Shown here: positions 12,164 to 22,438 of the stretch, piece after piece
Layout: each line of letters starts with the position of its first letter
Position numbering within the stretch: the stretch's first letter is position 1
DNA from: Anthostomella pinea
Taxonomy: Eukaryota > Ascomycota > Sordariomycetes > Xylariales > Xylariaceae
Assembly (NCBI GenBank): GCA_963556695.1
Contig: CAUWAG010000020.1
Location: 744,001-808,000 of the forward strand
Length of the DNA stretch: 64,000 bases
Direction of reading: 5' to 3'
Notes under the pieces: model-generated
What the model was told of the DNA's origin: nothing
Databases searched by the model: none
Seen by the model: only the letters and a program-made list of their open reading frames with translations
Made by a program: the position numbers and the translations under genes

Positions 12164-13617
12164 TTATGACTGGTTGCCGTCAAGTATAAAAGCCTGTATG
12201 ATCTGCTGGATCACCTCATCAGTCTCTCCTGTAAACGCCTTGGTGGCAACGGCAGTAAAGGCCACGCGCAACAGCTCTTCCAGACTCGGCCTGTTCTTCG
12301 GCTCGGCTGCTAGGCATCTTACTACCAGCAACTGCAGATCAAAGTCCAACGTCGGGTACTCGTGCTGTATTGCTTCGCGACAGCCGCCCACGTCCAAGAA
12401 GCGGTGTTGTGCTAGCATTCGCGTCATGGCCTGATAAGTCGACGTGGTGATGTTAGCAAAGGGCTAGATATGGAGAGGAGAATAGACATGGTCCGCCCCG
12501 GCGTGGTCACGTACTATTCCTACGTCGAGAACATTGGCGCTGGCTCCCAGGCTTGTGACGTGTTGGCTTTCGCGGCTGGTGGATCAGGTCAACACGGAGC
12601 TATGTTCGCACACGATCGAGAGTATGGTAGATGATGTACTCACTATCTCGCAAGCTCCAACTCGTTGTCGAACTTTGCCACGACATCCGCATCGGGCTTC
12701 TCCTCGAAATAGATCAAGGTTGCATTGTCAAAGTCGATAAGCTTGAGTATTGGGATAAATCTGTGCTCTAGATACGCGGTGTTGAATTGACCAAACATCA
12801 CTTGGCACGGAGAGTCAGTCAACTGTACTGAGCCCGAACTCTTCTCGCTGCGGGTTGAGTGATTGGGGTAAAGGACACTCACGGTTCTCATCGTGCATGT
12901 CCCAGTGAGAAAGCCGGGAGGGTGGTCCGGGTTTCACTTCTTCAGGCTGCCCTGCAGCTGGTGGCCAAGCCATGGACACGCAGGCTCTGATCACTGGCTC
13001 TGGTTAGTGTCGAGCCACTGCCAACTGGGTGTCATTTCAGACGAAGCAGATGAGGCCCAACTTTTCAAGCCTTGGAAAGGTGCGTGAATGACTCACGGCA
13101 GAGAAACAGACTCCATAATATACGATTCGGTATGGCCATGGACCCAATTCGCTCGAGGAACTCAGACAGCGTCCCATTCTCCATATACTCGAGGAATATG
13201 TACACGTCCTTCGGAAGTTCCTTGCCAGTGGAAATCGGTAAGGGGCTCACGATATGTTCAGCGAATCTCAAAACCTGAAGTCGACGAAGCGACGCCTGTC
13301 AGCCTCTAGACGCCGCTGCAGGATAAATGCGTTGTGGAAGCATCGCAATCTACGAGTAGAGTATAGACTGGGGCTCTGCGGCTTACCTGCAACCACGCGA
13401 TCTCATTCCTTAACCCGTCTATGACGGTCTCGTCATCGTCATTGGGCCACTTGACCACAAACTTCCTCGTCCTGCCGCTCCCGAAGTCCTCTATGTAGCC
13501 GCGACAGTCTCCGCTCGCGCCACTGGGAAGACTCCGGTATAGCACATATCGCTTGTCTTCAGAGAAGTACGTTTGCAGCCGTTTTGCAACGGCGGCCGAG
13601 CCGTCGCCAGGTTCCAT
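12164..13617 (-). CDS. Fungal protein-kinase-like protein, six exons, DFD in place of DFG
   Basis: A protein-kinase-fold protein of 334 aa. Exons are 13617-13387, 13274-13097, 12993-12883, 12800-12644, 12575-12515 and 12430-12164. All introns have GT-AG ends, phases agree, and branch sites such as CACTAAC and TGCTAAC are present. The N-lobe has FVVKWP (the VAIK-type lysine) and NEIAWL (helix-C glutamate). The hinge region reads IFLEYMENGTL. The catalytic loop is HWDMHDEN, with the catalytic Asp and the metal-binding Asn. The magnesium loop is LIDFDNA, so Gly of DFG is Asp. The C-lobe contains NVLDVGIAMTRML and CLAAEPKNRPSLEELL, the usual end of kinase domains. There is no extra domain. It belongs to a lineage-specific fungal kinase group with HWDxHxxN loops whose substrates are unknown. 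Activity is plausible, since the key Lys, Asp and Asn are kept. Confidence 0.8.
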
Positions 13618-15603
13618 GTGCTCGTGACAGCGGTTTTTCTCCTACGCCGAGGTCAAGCCACTGGCTTAGGTACTTGGAGTTCGATTTGATTCTAGCCTGG
13701 CTTTGTGGAGCATGGTTATGAGGTGCCGGTACTCGTGCTGTGTTCGTCTTGCATGGTATACAGGCAGCCTGCTTCCGGTACTAGGGGTTTATGAGAACAA
13801 AGGTGCCCAAGCGAAATTGTTTCGATCAAGGGGCAGATGGACTTGCTACAGCTCTCAATTGGTGAGCGGTGCCACCATCTCCAGCTCACCTACGCCTCGT
13901 GGTCCTGAGGCAAGTTGAGCGAACAAGCAATATGTATGAGGCCCCTGGATGTTGCTCTCTCCTTCCGCGCCGTGTCTGCCATAATTTTGTTTCCTTCCAT
14001 AACCTCTGGTTCATCTCCGCCACAATCACTGAGTCGTTTCCGGTCGGTATGCTGAGGCTTGGCTCCCTTCAGTTTGTTACCGGGAACCCCTACACAATGT
14101 CACGCCGGCTAGCCCATCATCTCGACTCGAGGTTGCGAGCGGCTGTCGCACCGGGCATATATGTCTTCACAGGCACCAAGATGAGTGAGATCCAGGTCTG
14201 GAGATTCCCTAGCCGATGTCCAGCCAGGATTTGGAGCATCAGTCGATATGCCGTACTCATAAAGAAGATAGCACGCGGCCGAGGCGTGCTACCATCATAT
14301 CTTTCCCCTTTCTCGCAGCGGGACGTGGGCTGGGTGTCTCCTTTGGAACTGCTTGATGCGCGTAGCAGCCCTTTGCGAGTGGCGGCGGCACGTGCTGTTC
14401 GATATTGCGTTGTCCGAAGGACGAGGCGTGTGGCTCTTGTGCAGCTGAATTCCATGACGGCTTGCGAGGAGGGCGCTGGCAAGAGGGGGGTCTTGCTCGT
14501 CGTCATATGTAGATTGATCATCCTCACTCCTGGTTCCATCGCGCATTTGACGACAGATCAGGAAGCATTTGCTCTGCCACCGGATTCCATCCCATGAGAT
14601 AGTTCTCTCATGTCTTACCTTGCCTCTACCACGAGCAGCGACGGGCCCCCTGGTGGCCGGCCGGGTCTTTGTCTACAACGGCAGAACTCTCATTCCGCGC
14701 TGGCTTGCCCTCAAAACATGGTCGCAAGCACAACACGCCTCAGCCCAGTTGCTCCGGAAAGTGTGGGCGTGAGTATCCCGAGGTTCGCTGTCGGCCGATG
14801 GGAGGTTGTCAGTTGTTTCAGCCCAAAAACCAGCCACGTGGCAAGCCGCACACTAAAGTAGCAACCGACGGCGGCGCGAATCCTACGACACCGTCGACAC
14901 GTCAAAGTGGTGCGGCCCCACTGCCGCGATATAAAAACTTCATCGTTCCCGTTGCCGTTTCGGCCGTGGGCCCAACGTCCTGCGGCCACCACCAGCCATG
15001 TCACGTCACGGCTTGCGAGCTAATCGACCTGCACAGATCAGCTGATGGTTGATGGTACCCCGAAACACGACGAACTCGACAGAAAACGATGTTTGTGCTG
15101 TTGTGGAGCCAAGCTGTCCGGAGTCTCGGAGCTCTCATGCGGATCCACTCGGACTTCCCGCAGCTGGCAGGCGGAATATCACTCCTCCATATTACGAAGC
15201 ACTTGATCTGGCTTGGAGGGTCACACTGTCTGGGCTGTCGGGTAAGTAGCTCGCACCCTCATCTGCCAGCATGCCTCATGCGACTAACCACCCGGCGACC
15301 ACCAGCGATCCACACTCGAAAACGGAAGCTGGATTGCTAAGCAAAGCGAACGTCCGAGGCCATTACGCTGCTGTCCGACGGGGCTGTGGAGCATGAGCAT
15401 GGCGTTGCCGGAGCAGAACACCATGGTAATATTTTGTTGATGCGGTTTTATATAAAGGGACGAGTGCCCGCGTACCATATACCCCAATGCACTCAACACT
15501 CCAGCACATTGTCTTTCTTTCTCTCTGTTCTAGCTACTGATACCCTCGATACATCGTTTTCCTTGTTCTTCATCTTCTACGAATCTAGAGACCATCCGCA
15601 GCA
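13618..15603. other. Divergent intergenic region between kinase-like gene and OYE gene
   Basis: Two kilobases of divergent promoter. A 242-codon frame at 13869-14597 lacks any domain and is overlapped by frames on the other strand. The right part carries the OYE promoter. Confidence 0.45.
15449..15456 (+). promoter_or_regulatory. TATA box of the OYE gene
   Basis: TATATAAA lies about 150 bases before the ATG at 15604. A pyrimidine-rich stretch (TTTCTTTCTCTCTG) follows at about 15511-15524, as expected around a fungal transcription start. Confidence 0.55.
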
Positions 15604-16779
15604 ATGGCCGAGAACACGAAGCTCTTCACCCCCTTCAAGATCGGGCAGGTCGGGCTCGACCACCGGGTCGTCATGGCGCCCCTGACCCGTTTCAGGGCTA
15701 CCAAGGAAGGCGTCCCTACTCCGGTGATGGCACAGTATTACGCGCAAAGAGCTGTCGTTCCGGGAACGCTTCTCATCTCCGAGGCTTCATTCATCACAGA
15801 GCGTGCCGGCGGCTATGCCAACATCCCTGGTCTCTGGGCGGACGAGCAACTCGCGGAGTGGAAGAAGATCACCGACGCTGTCCACGCCAAGGGCAGCAAG
15901 ATCTTCGTGCAGCTCTGGCACCTCGGCCGCGCCGCAGACCCTGACCCAGCCGGATCGGGCGGCGCCGTCAGGAACGAGGAGTTCGACTTCAAGAACAACT
16001 TCGTCAGCGCCAGCGACGTGCCCATGGCCGAGGGCCTGCCGGCACCGCGCCCCCTGAGCGAGGAGGAGATCCGCACCACCATCAGCGACTACGCCACGGC
16101 GGCCAAGAACTCCGTCGAGAAGGCCGGCTTCGACGGCGTCGAGATCCACGGCGCCCACGGCTACCTGATCGACCAGTTCACGCAGGACACAAGCAACAAG
16201 CGGACGGACCAGTGGGGCGGCAGCATCGAGAACCGCGCCCGCTTCGCCGTCGAGGTGACCAAGGCCGTGATCGCGGCCGTGGGCGCCGAGCGCGTCGGCA
16301 TGCGACTGAGCCCCTGGAGCAACTTCCAGGGCATGCGGATGGCCGACCCAATCCCCCAATTTTCCTACCTCATCCACCAGCTGCGTGCTCTGGACCTCGC
16401 TTTCCTCCACCTGGTCGAGCCGCGCGTCGCCGGCGTCGTCGACCGCGACCCCGAGAACGAGAGCCTCGACTTCGCGCTTCAGTCGTGGGGCCGCGAGAAG
16501 CCCGTCCTGATCGCCGGAGGCTACACGACCGAGCGGGCCATTCAGGCTGTCCAGGCGAAGTACCACGACCACAATGTCGCCGTAGTCTTTGGCCGCCGCT
16601 TCATCTCCACGCCCGACCTGGTCTACCGCGTCAAGAAGGGCCTCGAGTTCAACGACTATGATCGGTTTACCTTCTACATCAACCAGAAGAAGGGCGACAA
16701 GCTGGAGCCGGGCTACATCGACTACCCCTACTCGCAAGAGTTCATCAAGGAGTTTGGCAAGCCTGACGTTGCTGTTTAA
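15604..16779 (+). CDS. Old yellow enzyme family NADPH:flavin oxidoreductase
   Basis: A single-exon 391-aa FMN-dependent ene-reductase with a TIM-barrel fold. It transfers hydride from NADPH through FMN to activated C=C bonds of enals, enones and similar compounds. Visible family marks are LFTPFKIGQ at the start, [11 protein letters not shown] (the FMN-binding Thr region near residue 26), [11 protein letters not shown], and [12 protein letters not shown] near residue 180, where the two histidines bind the substrate carbonyl. After these come [12 protein letters not shown] and, for the FMN phosphate, IAGGY and [13 protein letters not shown]. Length matches yeast-type OYEs (about 400 aa). It stands between the two kinase-like genes. 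OYEs occur in ergot-type and polyketide clusters and in stress defence, and either role is possible here. High third-position GC explains the long antisense frame. Confidence 0.95.
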   Translation: MAENTKLFTPFKIGQVGLDHRVVMAPLTRFRATKEGVPTPVMAQYYAQRAVVPGTLLISEASFITERAGGYANIPGLWADEQLAEWKKITDAVHAKGSKIFVQLWHLGRAADPDPAGSGGAVRNEEFDFKNNFVSASDVPMAEGLPAPRPLSEEEIRTTISDYATAAKNSVEKAGFDGVEIHGAHGYLIDQFTQDTSNKRTDQWGGSIENRARFAVEVTKAVIAAVGAERVGMRLSPWSNFQGMRMADPIPQFSYLIHQLRALDLAFLHLVEPRVAGVVDRDPENESLDFALQSWGREKPVLIAGGYTTERAIQAVQAKYHDHNVAVVFGRRFISTPDLVYRVKKGLEFNDYDRFTFYINQKKGDKLEPGYIDYPYSQEFIKEFGKPDVAV

Positions 16780-17323
16780 ATAGTGGGATGGAGCTGTAGA
16801 TGGGATTGGGCTGCGTTGTAAATATATAGGTTGGCTTCACAGCGATAGAATGGCGACTAGGGCACATAAGGAATGACAGAAATTTTGTACCAAATACATA
16901 TCTTCGTGTAACAAAAATATGTTGGTGCAAGTGCCATCCAGAGAATTCTTGAGGACTTCACCAATGTCATAAGAACTTCAACTTGCGGCGGCATGATTGT
17001 TCGCCGGACTTTCAACACGCACTGCTTTTTACATCAGAACATGTCAATGGCTTACACCGAGCAAGCGCTCGCTTCGTTCAGTCGCATGTTTATAGCCGGA
17101 TTTAAGCCACTCCCAGATCAACGGGAGCCGAAGGCCTTGACAAAGACTTAAAAGTTGGAGCCTCAATGTATGTCTGCAAGCGGACAGTCACTCTAGGCCG
17201 ATGTTGCCTTTGTTGAATATCAATACCAGGAAAATCGATCCACCCTGATTGAGCCGAGGTCGCTTCTTGCCACGCAGAGTCAAAAGCGACATTGGAACCA
17301 CCGCCACCAAACGGACCGAAATA
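16780..17323. other. Intergenic
   Basis: About 540 bases holding the OYE 3' end and the promoter of the second kinase-like gene. No further feature seen. Confidence 0.45.
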
Positions 17324-19712
17324 ATGGCAACGTCAAGAAAGCGGCCGCATCGGCACTATGGAGTGCACCTCCCATACGAGAAAGCCGACGACGAATGGTC
17401 GTCTCTGTTGGGTATTGAGAGAGGCGGCTTCATACTGGTCCAATACATCCAGCCTACTGTGTTTCCGGTGCAATCGGTAGCGACCGGGGAGTTGTTCATC
17501 AACAAGGTACTGGCCCCTAAAGGGTCCAAACTAACGTTCAAACCGTACCGTCAGAATATACCCGAAGAATTGCGTATCTCAACTACACCAAATGCTGTAC
17601 AGAGGTTGCCATGGCCCATCTTCATCAATAGAGTCGAGAGGATACACTTCAACGCTATGGACTTTTATCAACGCCTAAGGGGGCGGGTTTACTCTATGTA
17701 CTTCAGGTAAACTCTCCATGGCTCTCGAAGTAGGACCCTCGTCTGACAACAAGATAGGTTCTGCAACGGAGGTGCGCTGGAAGAGTTACGGGACAAGTAT
17801 TTCGAATTGGCAAGACCGGTGCCGGAGCACTTCATCTGGCTTGTGGCTCTAAGACTTGCTGAAGTGATACGATTCTTCCACTTCGGTGCCGAGCCCGGAA
17901 GTGAAGAGGAGGTGGATAAATGGAACCGTGAGTATACCGAAATCATTCATGATCCCCAAGCGGCAATGAGTAATTTGGCACTATCCAACAACCTTGGACA
18001 GCAGCCCACCCGCAAAGTGGTACCAGTACTTGCCTCCTGACTACGATACGATTCAATTTATTATTAAGCATTTCGACTAACTACGATACCATAGGAATAA
18101 CGCATCGTGATTTGGCGGTCAACAATATCTTTATCCACTACCTGCCCAAAGGTGCAGGGAGAATACCTCGCGCCGGTCTCGCGACGAACGCATTTCCCGA
18201 GATAGTGGTGGGTAATTTTGGCGAAGCGGCCACAGAGGAGGACGAAGGCGGATATCTAGGAGGCGGAATATATGAACAACCGGAGTTCACCGATAGATAG
18301 CTTTTCTTGAAGGACCAGATGGATGACCCCAAGGTCATACCGCCGCAACAACGGGGATGGGCCCGTGAGCGGGACTGACTGTACTTATTATCTTGAGACC
18401 TCCACAACCCTGCGATACAGAGGCTCTGGGAGGCGTGGTTTGCACTACTGAGGAGCTACCCCCCACGTTAAATACAATCAATCATCAATCAATCAATCAA
18501 CCGGAGTTCACCGAGTGGGAAGACATATACTGCGTGGGGGGGATGCTCCGGATGCTCTGCCAGACAGATGTACCATTTCTTGCTTCCGAAATCGGCGGTG
18601 ACTGGGGCGATCGTCCAGAGAACATTCTCATGTCGACAGTGAACGGGCGTCTCAAACCGTCCGAGACTCCCTACTCAGACGACCTCCTCAGGCTTCTCGA
18701 GACTTTCGAATGGCCGGGGTGTGATGTTAGCGGTGATAGCGTAACGGACAAGCACATCAACGCGGCGGGCGATGAAGTTGGCAATTGGACCGGGACGCCC
18801 CCAGGCGGTGGTATGTCGACACTATGGTACGTATAAAAACATCCCGTCCCAAGGCCCCGAGCCTTGTATTCGAGAACAGGCTTTGATGCTCCCTTTCTTT
18901 TCTCATATAGAAAATGGCCGTACGGGTTTAGAGCCAGGATGTTAACGTACACGCAGCTGCCGTTAGCCAGGAGGAAGGTTCGGCAGCACCGGGACCCCCG
19001 GGGCGGCAAGCCTGCTGGCTGGTACCGGCGGCTGGATGTCTCGTGGAAAAAACCTGAGCGACTCATGCCGTTTGAGTATTTCCGCGAGTATGCTCCAGTT
19101 CCACCTCGAGGCGATCGGGATCCTGAACGTGGCGACGCTCCAGGAGATGCCGTCTATCCACCGGGAGATGATGAGGGAGCCCCAGAAGATGTAGAGGTAG
19201 AGATAGAGGAGGAGGTAGAGGCGGAGGAAGGGGAAGAGGAAGAAGGAAAGGGAGAGGGAGAGGAAGAGGGAGGGGAAGAGGGAGAGGAAGAGGGAGAGGA
19301 GGGGGAGGAGGAAATAGAATCACCGTGCAAGGTCTGCGCGCGCATAAGACCAGAGACGCCACCCCTACCGGACCTACCGGAAAAAGAAGTTATCATGAAC
19401 CAGCTCAACCGCCTGCGAATGTTTCATGACATACGGCCCGCGCTCGAAATCGCAAGCCTCGAATACGACGTCCCGACAATGATGGACGTGCACCGATATC
19501 CGCCTGCGGCCCCGGTCCCGCCGCCGCCCGGAGGTGGTGGGGATGACGATGACGATGATGGGAGTGATGGTGTGGATAGTGCTCCTGATGATCAGGAAGG
19601 GGCCGGAAGAGAAGGGCGACGACGACTATCGGCCCTGAGGTCGGGACCGTTAAATGGAAGTACAATATCCATTTGTGCTATAGTTTCCGCACAGGGGGCG
19701 GTACCGTCATAG
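17324..19712 (+). CDS. Second protein-kinase-like gene, NFG in place of DFG, with an internal repeat-bounded insertion
   Basis: Exon 1 (17324-17706, MATSRKRPHRHYG), exon 2 (17758-17969) and exon 3 (from 18095) join in phase with good branch sites. The join makes ITHRDLAVNNIFIHYLP, an HRD catalytic loop with Asp and Asn kept. The magnesium loop is VVGNFGEA, so DFG is NFG, often a sign of weak or lost catalysis. Exon 3 then hits TAG at 18298. Coding resumes in another frame at QPEFTEWEDIYCVGGMLRML (about 18498), and a 17-bp direct repeat marks both sites. A weak intron 18285-18397 (GTTCAC to CTTGAG) could restore the frame. A further intron, perhaps GTATGT at about 18812 to GAACAG at about 18882, leads to the last exon, ending at 19712. 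The C-terminal part has a long poly-Glu stretch and a poly-Asp stretch. It may be a pseudokinase or a decaying gene. Confidence 0.6.
18277..18293 (+). repeat. 17-bp direct repeat, copy 1
   Basis: The sequence CAACCGGAGTTCACCGA, encoding QPEFT in frame 1. It is identical to copy 2, 221 bases downstream. Confidence 0.9.
18498..18514 (+). repeat. 17-bp direct repeat, copy 2
   Basis: An exact copy of 18277-18293, again encoding QPEFT but in frame 3. It is preceded by an ATCA microsatellite at about 18476-18500. Confidence 0.9.
19194..19320 (+). repeat. Purine-only (GAG/GGA)n tract coding poly-Glu/Gly
   Basis: About 125 bases of nearly pure GA sequence inside the last exon of the kinase-like gene, coding an E/G-rich acidic run. 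It is likely variable in length between strains. Confidence 0.85.
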
Positions 19713-20190
19713 ATTTGCTCATCTCCTGGGCCAGAAGGTCACGGTCTAGAAAGCCTCATTGGGGGGTGTTCAATTACCTATCTATCATGTTGCTTTGGTT
19801 TTCGTGACATTGACGTACAGAGTGCTGCGAGGGATTTCAATGGAATGCTCGTATCGCAAGCCGAAAGGGATGATTATGGTGCAAGTACTTAGCCCCCATT
19901 GCTGGCCATCGAAACGTCCAAGTACATAAAAGGATTAGATGACTAAAGTGTTGGATTTCAACTGAGCACCCTCTGGTCCTTCTCACTACTGATAAGATGG
20001 GATGACTTGATATCTCACGCAATGAGCTAACCCCTTATCTATGATGATAGTCGTATATTCTATGATCAGTTCTGCAAGTACTGACTACGCTCACGCTCAA
20101 ATCATGCTTGGGCGGCTGCAAGCCGCCTGCTACTGACCTGGCCGGGGCTGCATGCTGGATAAAAAACGCAAGATGGTAACATCCTGAGCG
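19713..20190. other. Intergenic, convergent 3' ends
   Basis: About 480 bases between the kinase-like gene (+) and the flavoprotein gene (-). Nothing identifiable. Confidence 0.45.
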
Positions 20191-21853
20191 TCACACACCA
20201 CTAGCCTTCAGTCTTTCTTCCGTAGTCTTGAAGAACTTTGGAACGATGGGGTCTATCTCCTCGAACGGCAGATCGTCCTTGACCATCTTCGCCAGCTCTG
20301 TGGCAGCCAAGAAAATCAGTGACATACCGCCACCATTGTATCCAGCCAACACCCACTGATTCTTCTGACCTGGCACCTGGCCGATGTGAGGGAATCCATC
20401 ACCCGTTTGTCCCTGAACTAGATGAATATGTCAGTATAGCCTCAAGGGCTTAACACCACAGGGGAAAAGACACAGTGACGTTCGACTTACTTCCCGTCCA
20501 AATCCTGTCCGCCACCGTCCCGCTGTCTTCCCACCCCCTGAAGTTCCTCTGCATATACCCCTCGAAGTACTTCCCCTTAACGATGGGATTCAATAACGTC
20601 GAATCATCCACCGTATCCCACCATAGCTCTCGCTGCGCCTCGTACAGATACTTCCCCCCACCGACCACGATCCCGCCATCCGGACGCGGATTCAGATAAT
20701 CCACCGTTTCCCCCTCGATGTCCAGCCCGTACTCCAGGTTATAAGTATGGCTGAGATGCGGATAAACCGGCCCCTTTTCCGCCGGCGGCGCCAGGTGCGC
20801 CGCCGTGCCCTTGTAAGGCGTGATGACGCCCTTGTACTGCGGCAGGAGACCCGCCGTGTAAGCATTCGTCGCAAACACCACCTTCCGCGCCCGAATTGAT
20901 CCGCGCGAGGTCTCGACGACCGAACCCCCATCATCCCCGTCCCCGCTGCTCTCTACCCCCAACACCGCCGTCTCCGTCTGCAAGTTCAGCCGTGGGTACC
21001 GCTCCATCGCCTTGGCCAGCAGCTGCGTGACGAACTTGTACGGCCACAGCGAGCACGCGGGCGTACTAACCGCGCCCCGCGCCCCGCGCACGGCAGAAAC
21101 GCGCTCCACGAACGCCTCCACCACCAAGTCGCGCTCGCGCGTCCACGCGTCGCCGCGCCGCAGCGCCTCGGCGAAGGACTTCCGGATCTCGGCGGCGTCG
21201 CGCGCCGCGTTGAACGTGTCGTAGCTGCGGCGCAGCTCGAACTCGCAGTCTAGCCCTTCGCGCTCGACGACGGCCTTGAGCGCGTGGATCTGCGCGCCCA
21301 CGTACGCGTCCCAATCATCTACGAAGCCGCTGTCGGGGCCGTGCTTGGCTATCAGGGAGAGCAGGGTGGCGGTCTTGACTTTGGCGTGCCCGCCGTTGCG
21401 GCCCGTGGCGCCGGAGCAGACTTGGCGCGCTTCGAGGAGCACGATGGAGGGCGGTGGTGGGGAGCTCGTGGTGGTGGTGTTGTCTTGTGGCTGGGCTTGC
21501 GAGAGCTGGTACGCGACCGATACGCCCGACATGCCGGCGCCGATGATGAGGATGTCGCACTCGGCCGGCAGCTCGGGCGTCGAGTGGTGCGAGTCCAGCG
21601 GGTGCAGCTCCGTGCGCCAGTAGGGCAGCGTGGGCCCAGGGACGGGGAGTAGCTTATTCTCATGGCGAGATGGTTGCTTCTCTGAAGACGACATCGCGGC
21701 TGTTGACCTCCGTGGCTTCACGGTCTCGGTTTTGCTTGTAGGGGTGGTTGCGGTGTGAGACAGGGGAAGAGGCTCCTTGCGGGGTACTTCTACGCCCTGT
21801 TGGCTGATCTCAAGATGCAGGTGCAGCGCGCTGCCACTCGGTATTGATGCCAT
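20191..21853 (-). CDS. FAD-dependent oxidoreductase, DAO family
   Basis: A flavoprotein of the D-amino-acid-oxidase/glycine-oxidase-like (DAO) fold, 529 aa. Exons are 21853-20491 and 20417-20191. The intron has donor GTAAGT, acceptor TCTAG and joins in phase (IWTG then IQGQTGDGFPHIGQVPG). The dinucleotide motif is ILIIGAGMSGVSVAYQL near residue 101. GATGRNGGHAK follows near 155, and the C-terminal FAD contact is LAGYNGGGM. The layout resembles gamma-glutamylputrescine-oxidase-like and other amine or amino-acid oxidases. The substrate is unknown. The 53 residues before the second Met (MSSSEKQ) are poorly ordered and may not be used. The gene is next to the broken P450 in the same orientation, 290 bases away. 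Confidence 0.88.
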
Positions 21854-22143
21854 TCTATATAGAGCCTGGCCTTGTTATGTCTGTGAAGTATCTCATTCGA
21901 TTTGCCTCACAGGAGTCGGGTGTATAAAGAAGCGGTGACTCAGTGGGAGTAGTACGCAATGAAATGAGGAATATCGGACGTCAGCTCCGCGCGGCACGGC
22001 GACCCCTGGTATACCAGGATTATCAAGGCCAACGAATAGAAGAATTCCGAGGCCACTATAATGTACTCGCCCGCTTCATTCACCTTCCATCTATAGCTAG
22101 TTCAAATGCACCAGCTAAACGCTCTCGTGGACGCTCGTTCACA

Positions 22144-22404
22144 TCAGGCCTGTACCCGCTTCCTTATCCTGATAGTAGCCTGCAACGGCGGGATCCTCGT
22201 GATGCCAACCCACGAGCCCTCAGGCTTCCGTGGCAGAATCCCAAACTCGTAGCTGAGGAGGGCATGAGCCAGGATCAGCTTCAGCTCCGCGGCGGCGAAG
22301 AACCTGCCCGGACAGGCGTGTCTCCCATAGCCAAAGACCAAGAAGTCGGGATTCGTAGTCGGCAGGGCCATGCGCGCGCGGCGTACATGGTCAGCCTTCT
22401 TCTG

Positions 22405-22438
<34 letters not shown>

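Noticed and set aside
13869..14597. 242-codon frame between the kinase-like and OYE genes
   Set aside because: No recognisable domain, a non-ATG start, and an equally long frame on the other strand.
15787..16737. 316-codon open frame antisense to the OYE gene
   Set aside because: It mirrors a GC-rich coding gene, consists of low-complexity Val/Asp/Gly-rich sequence and has no domain. The sense frame is an unmistakable OYE.
18812..18911. Apparent TGA created by joining GTACGT (18827) to ATAG (18910) in the second kinase-like gene
   Set aside because: Another donor/acceptor pair (GTATGT near 18812 and GAACAG near 18882) joins in phase without a stop, so this is not good evidence for a dead gene.
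20418..20490. Stop codon ending the first long frame of the DAO flavoprotein
   Set aside because: A standard intron joins it to the C-terminal exon with the conserved FAD motif, so the gene is not truncated.
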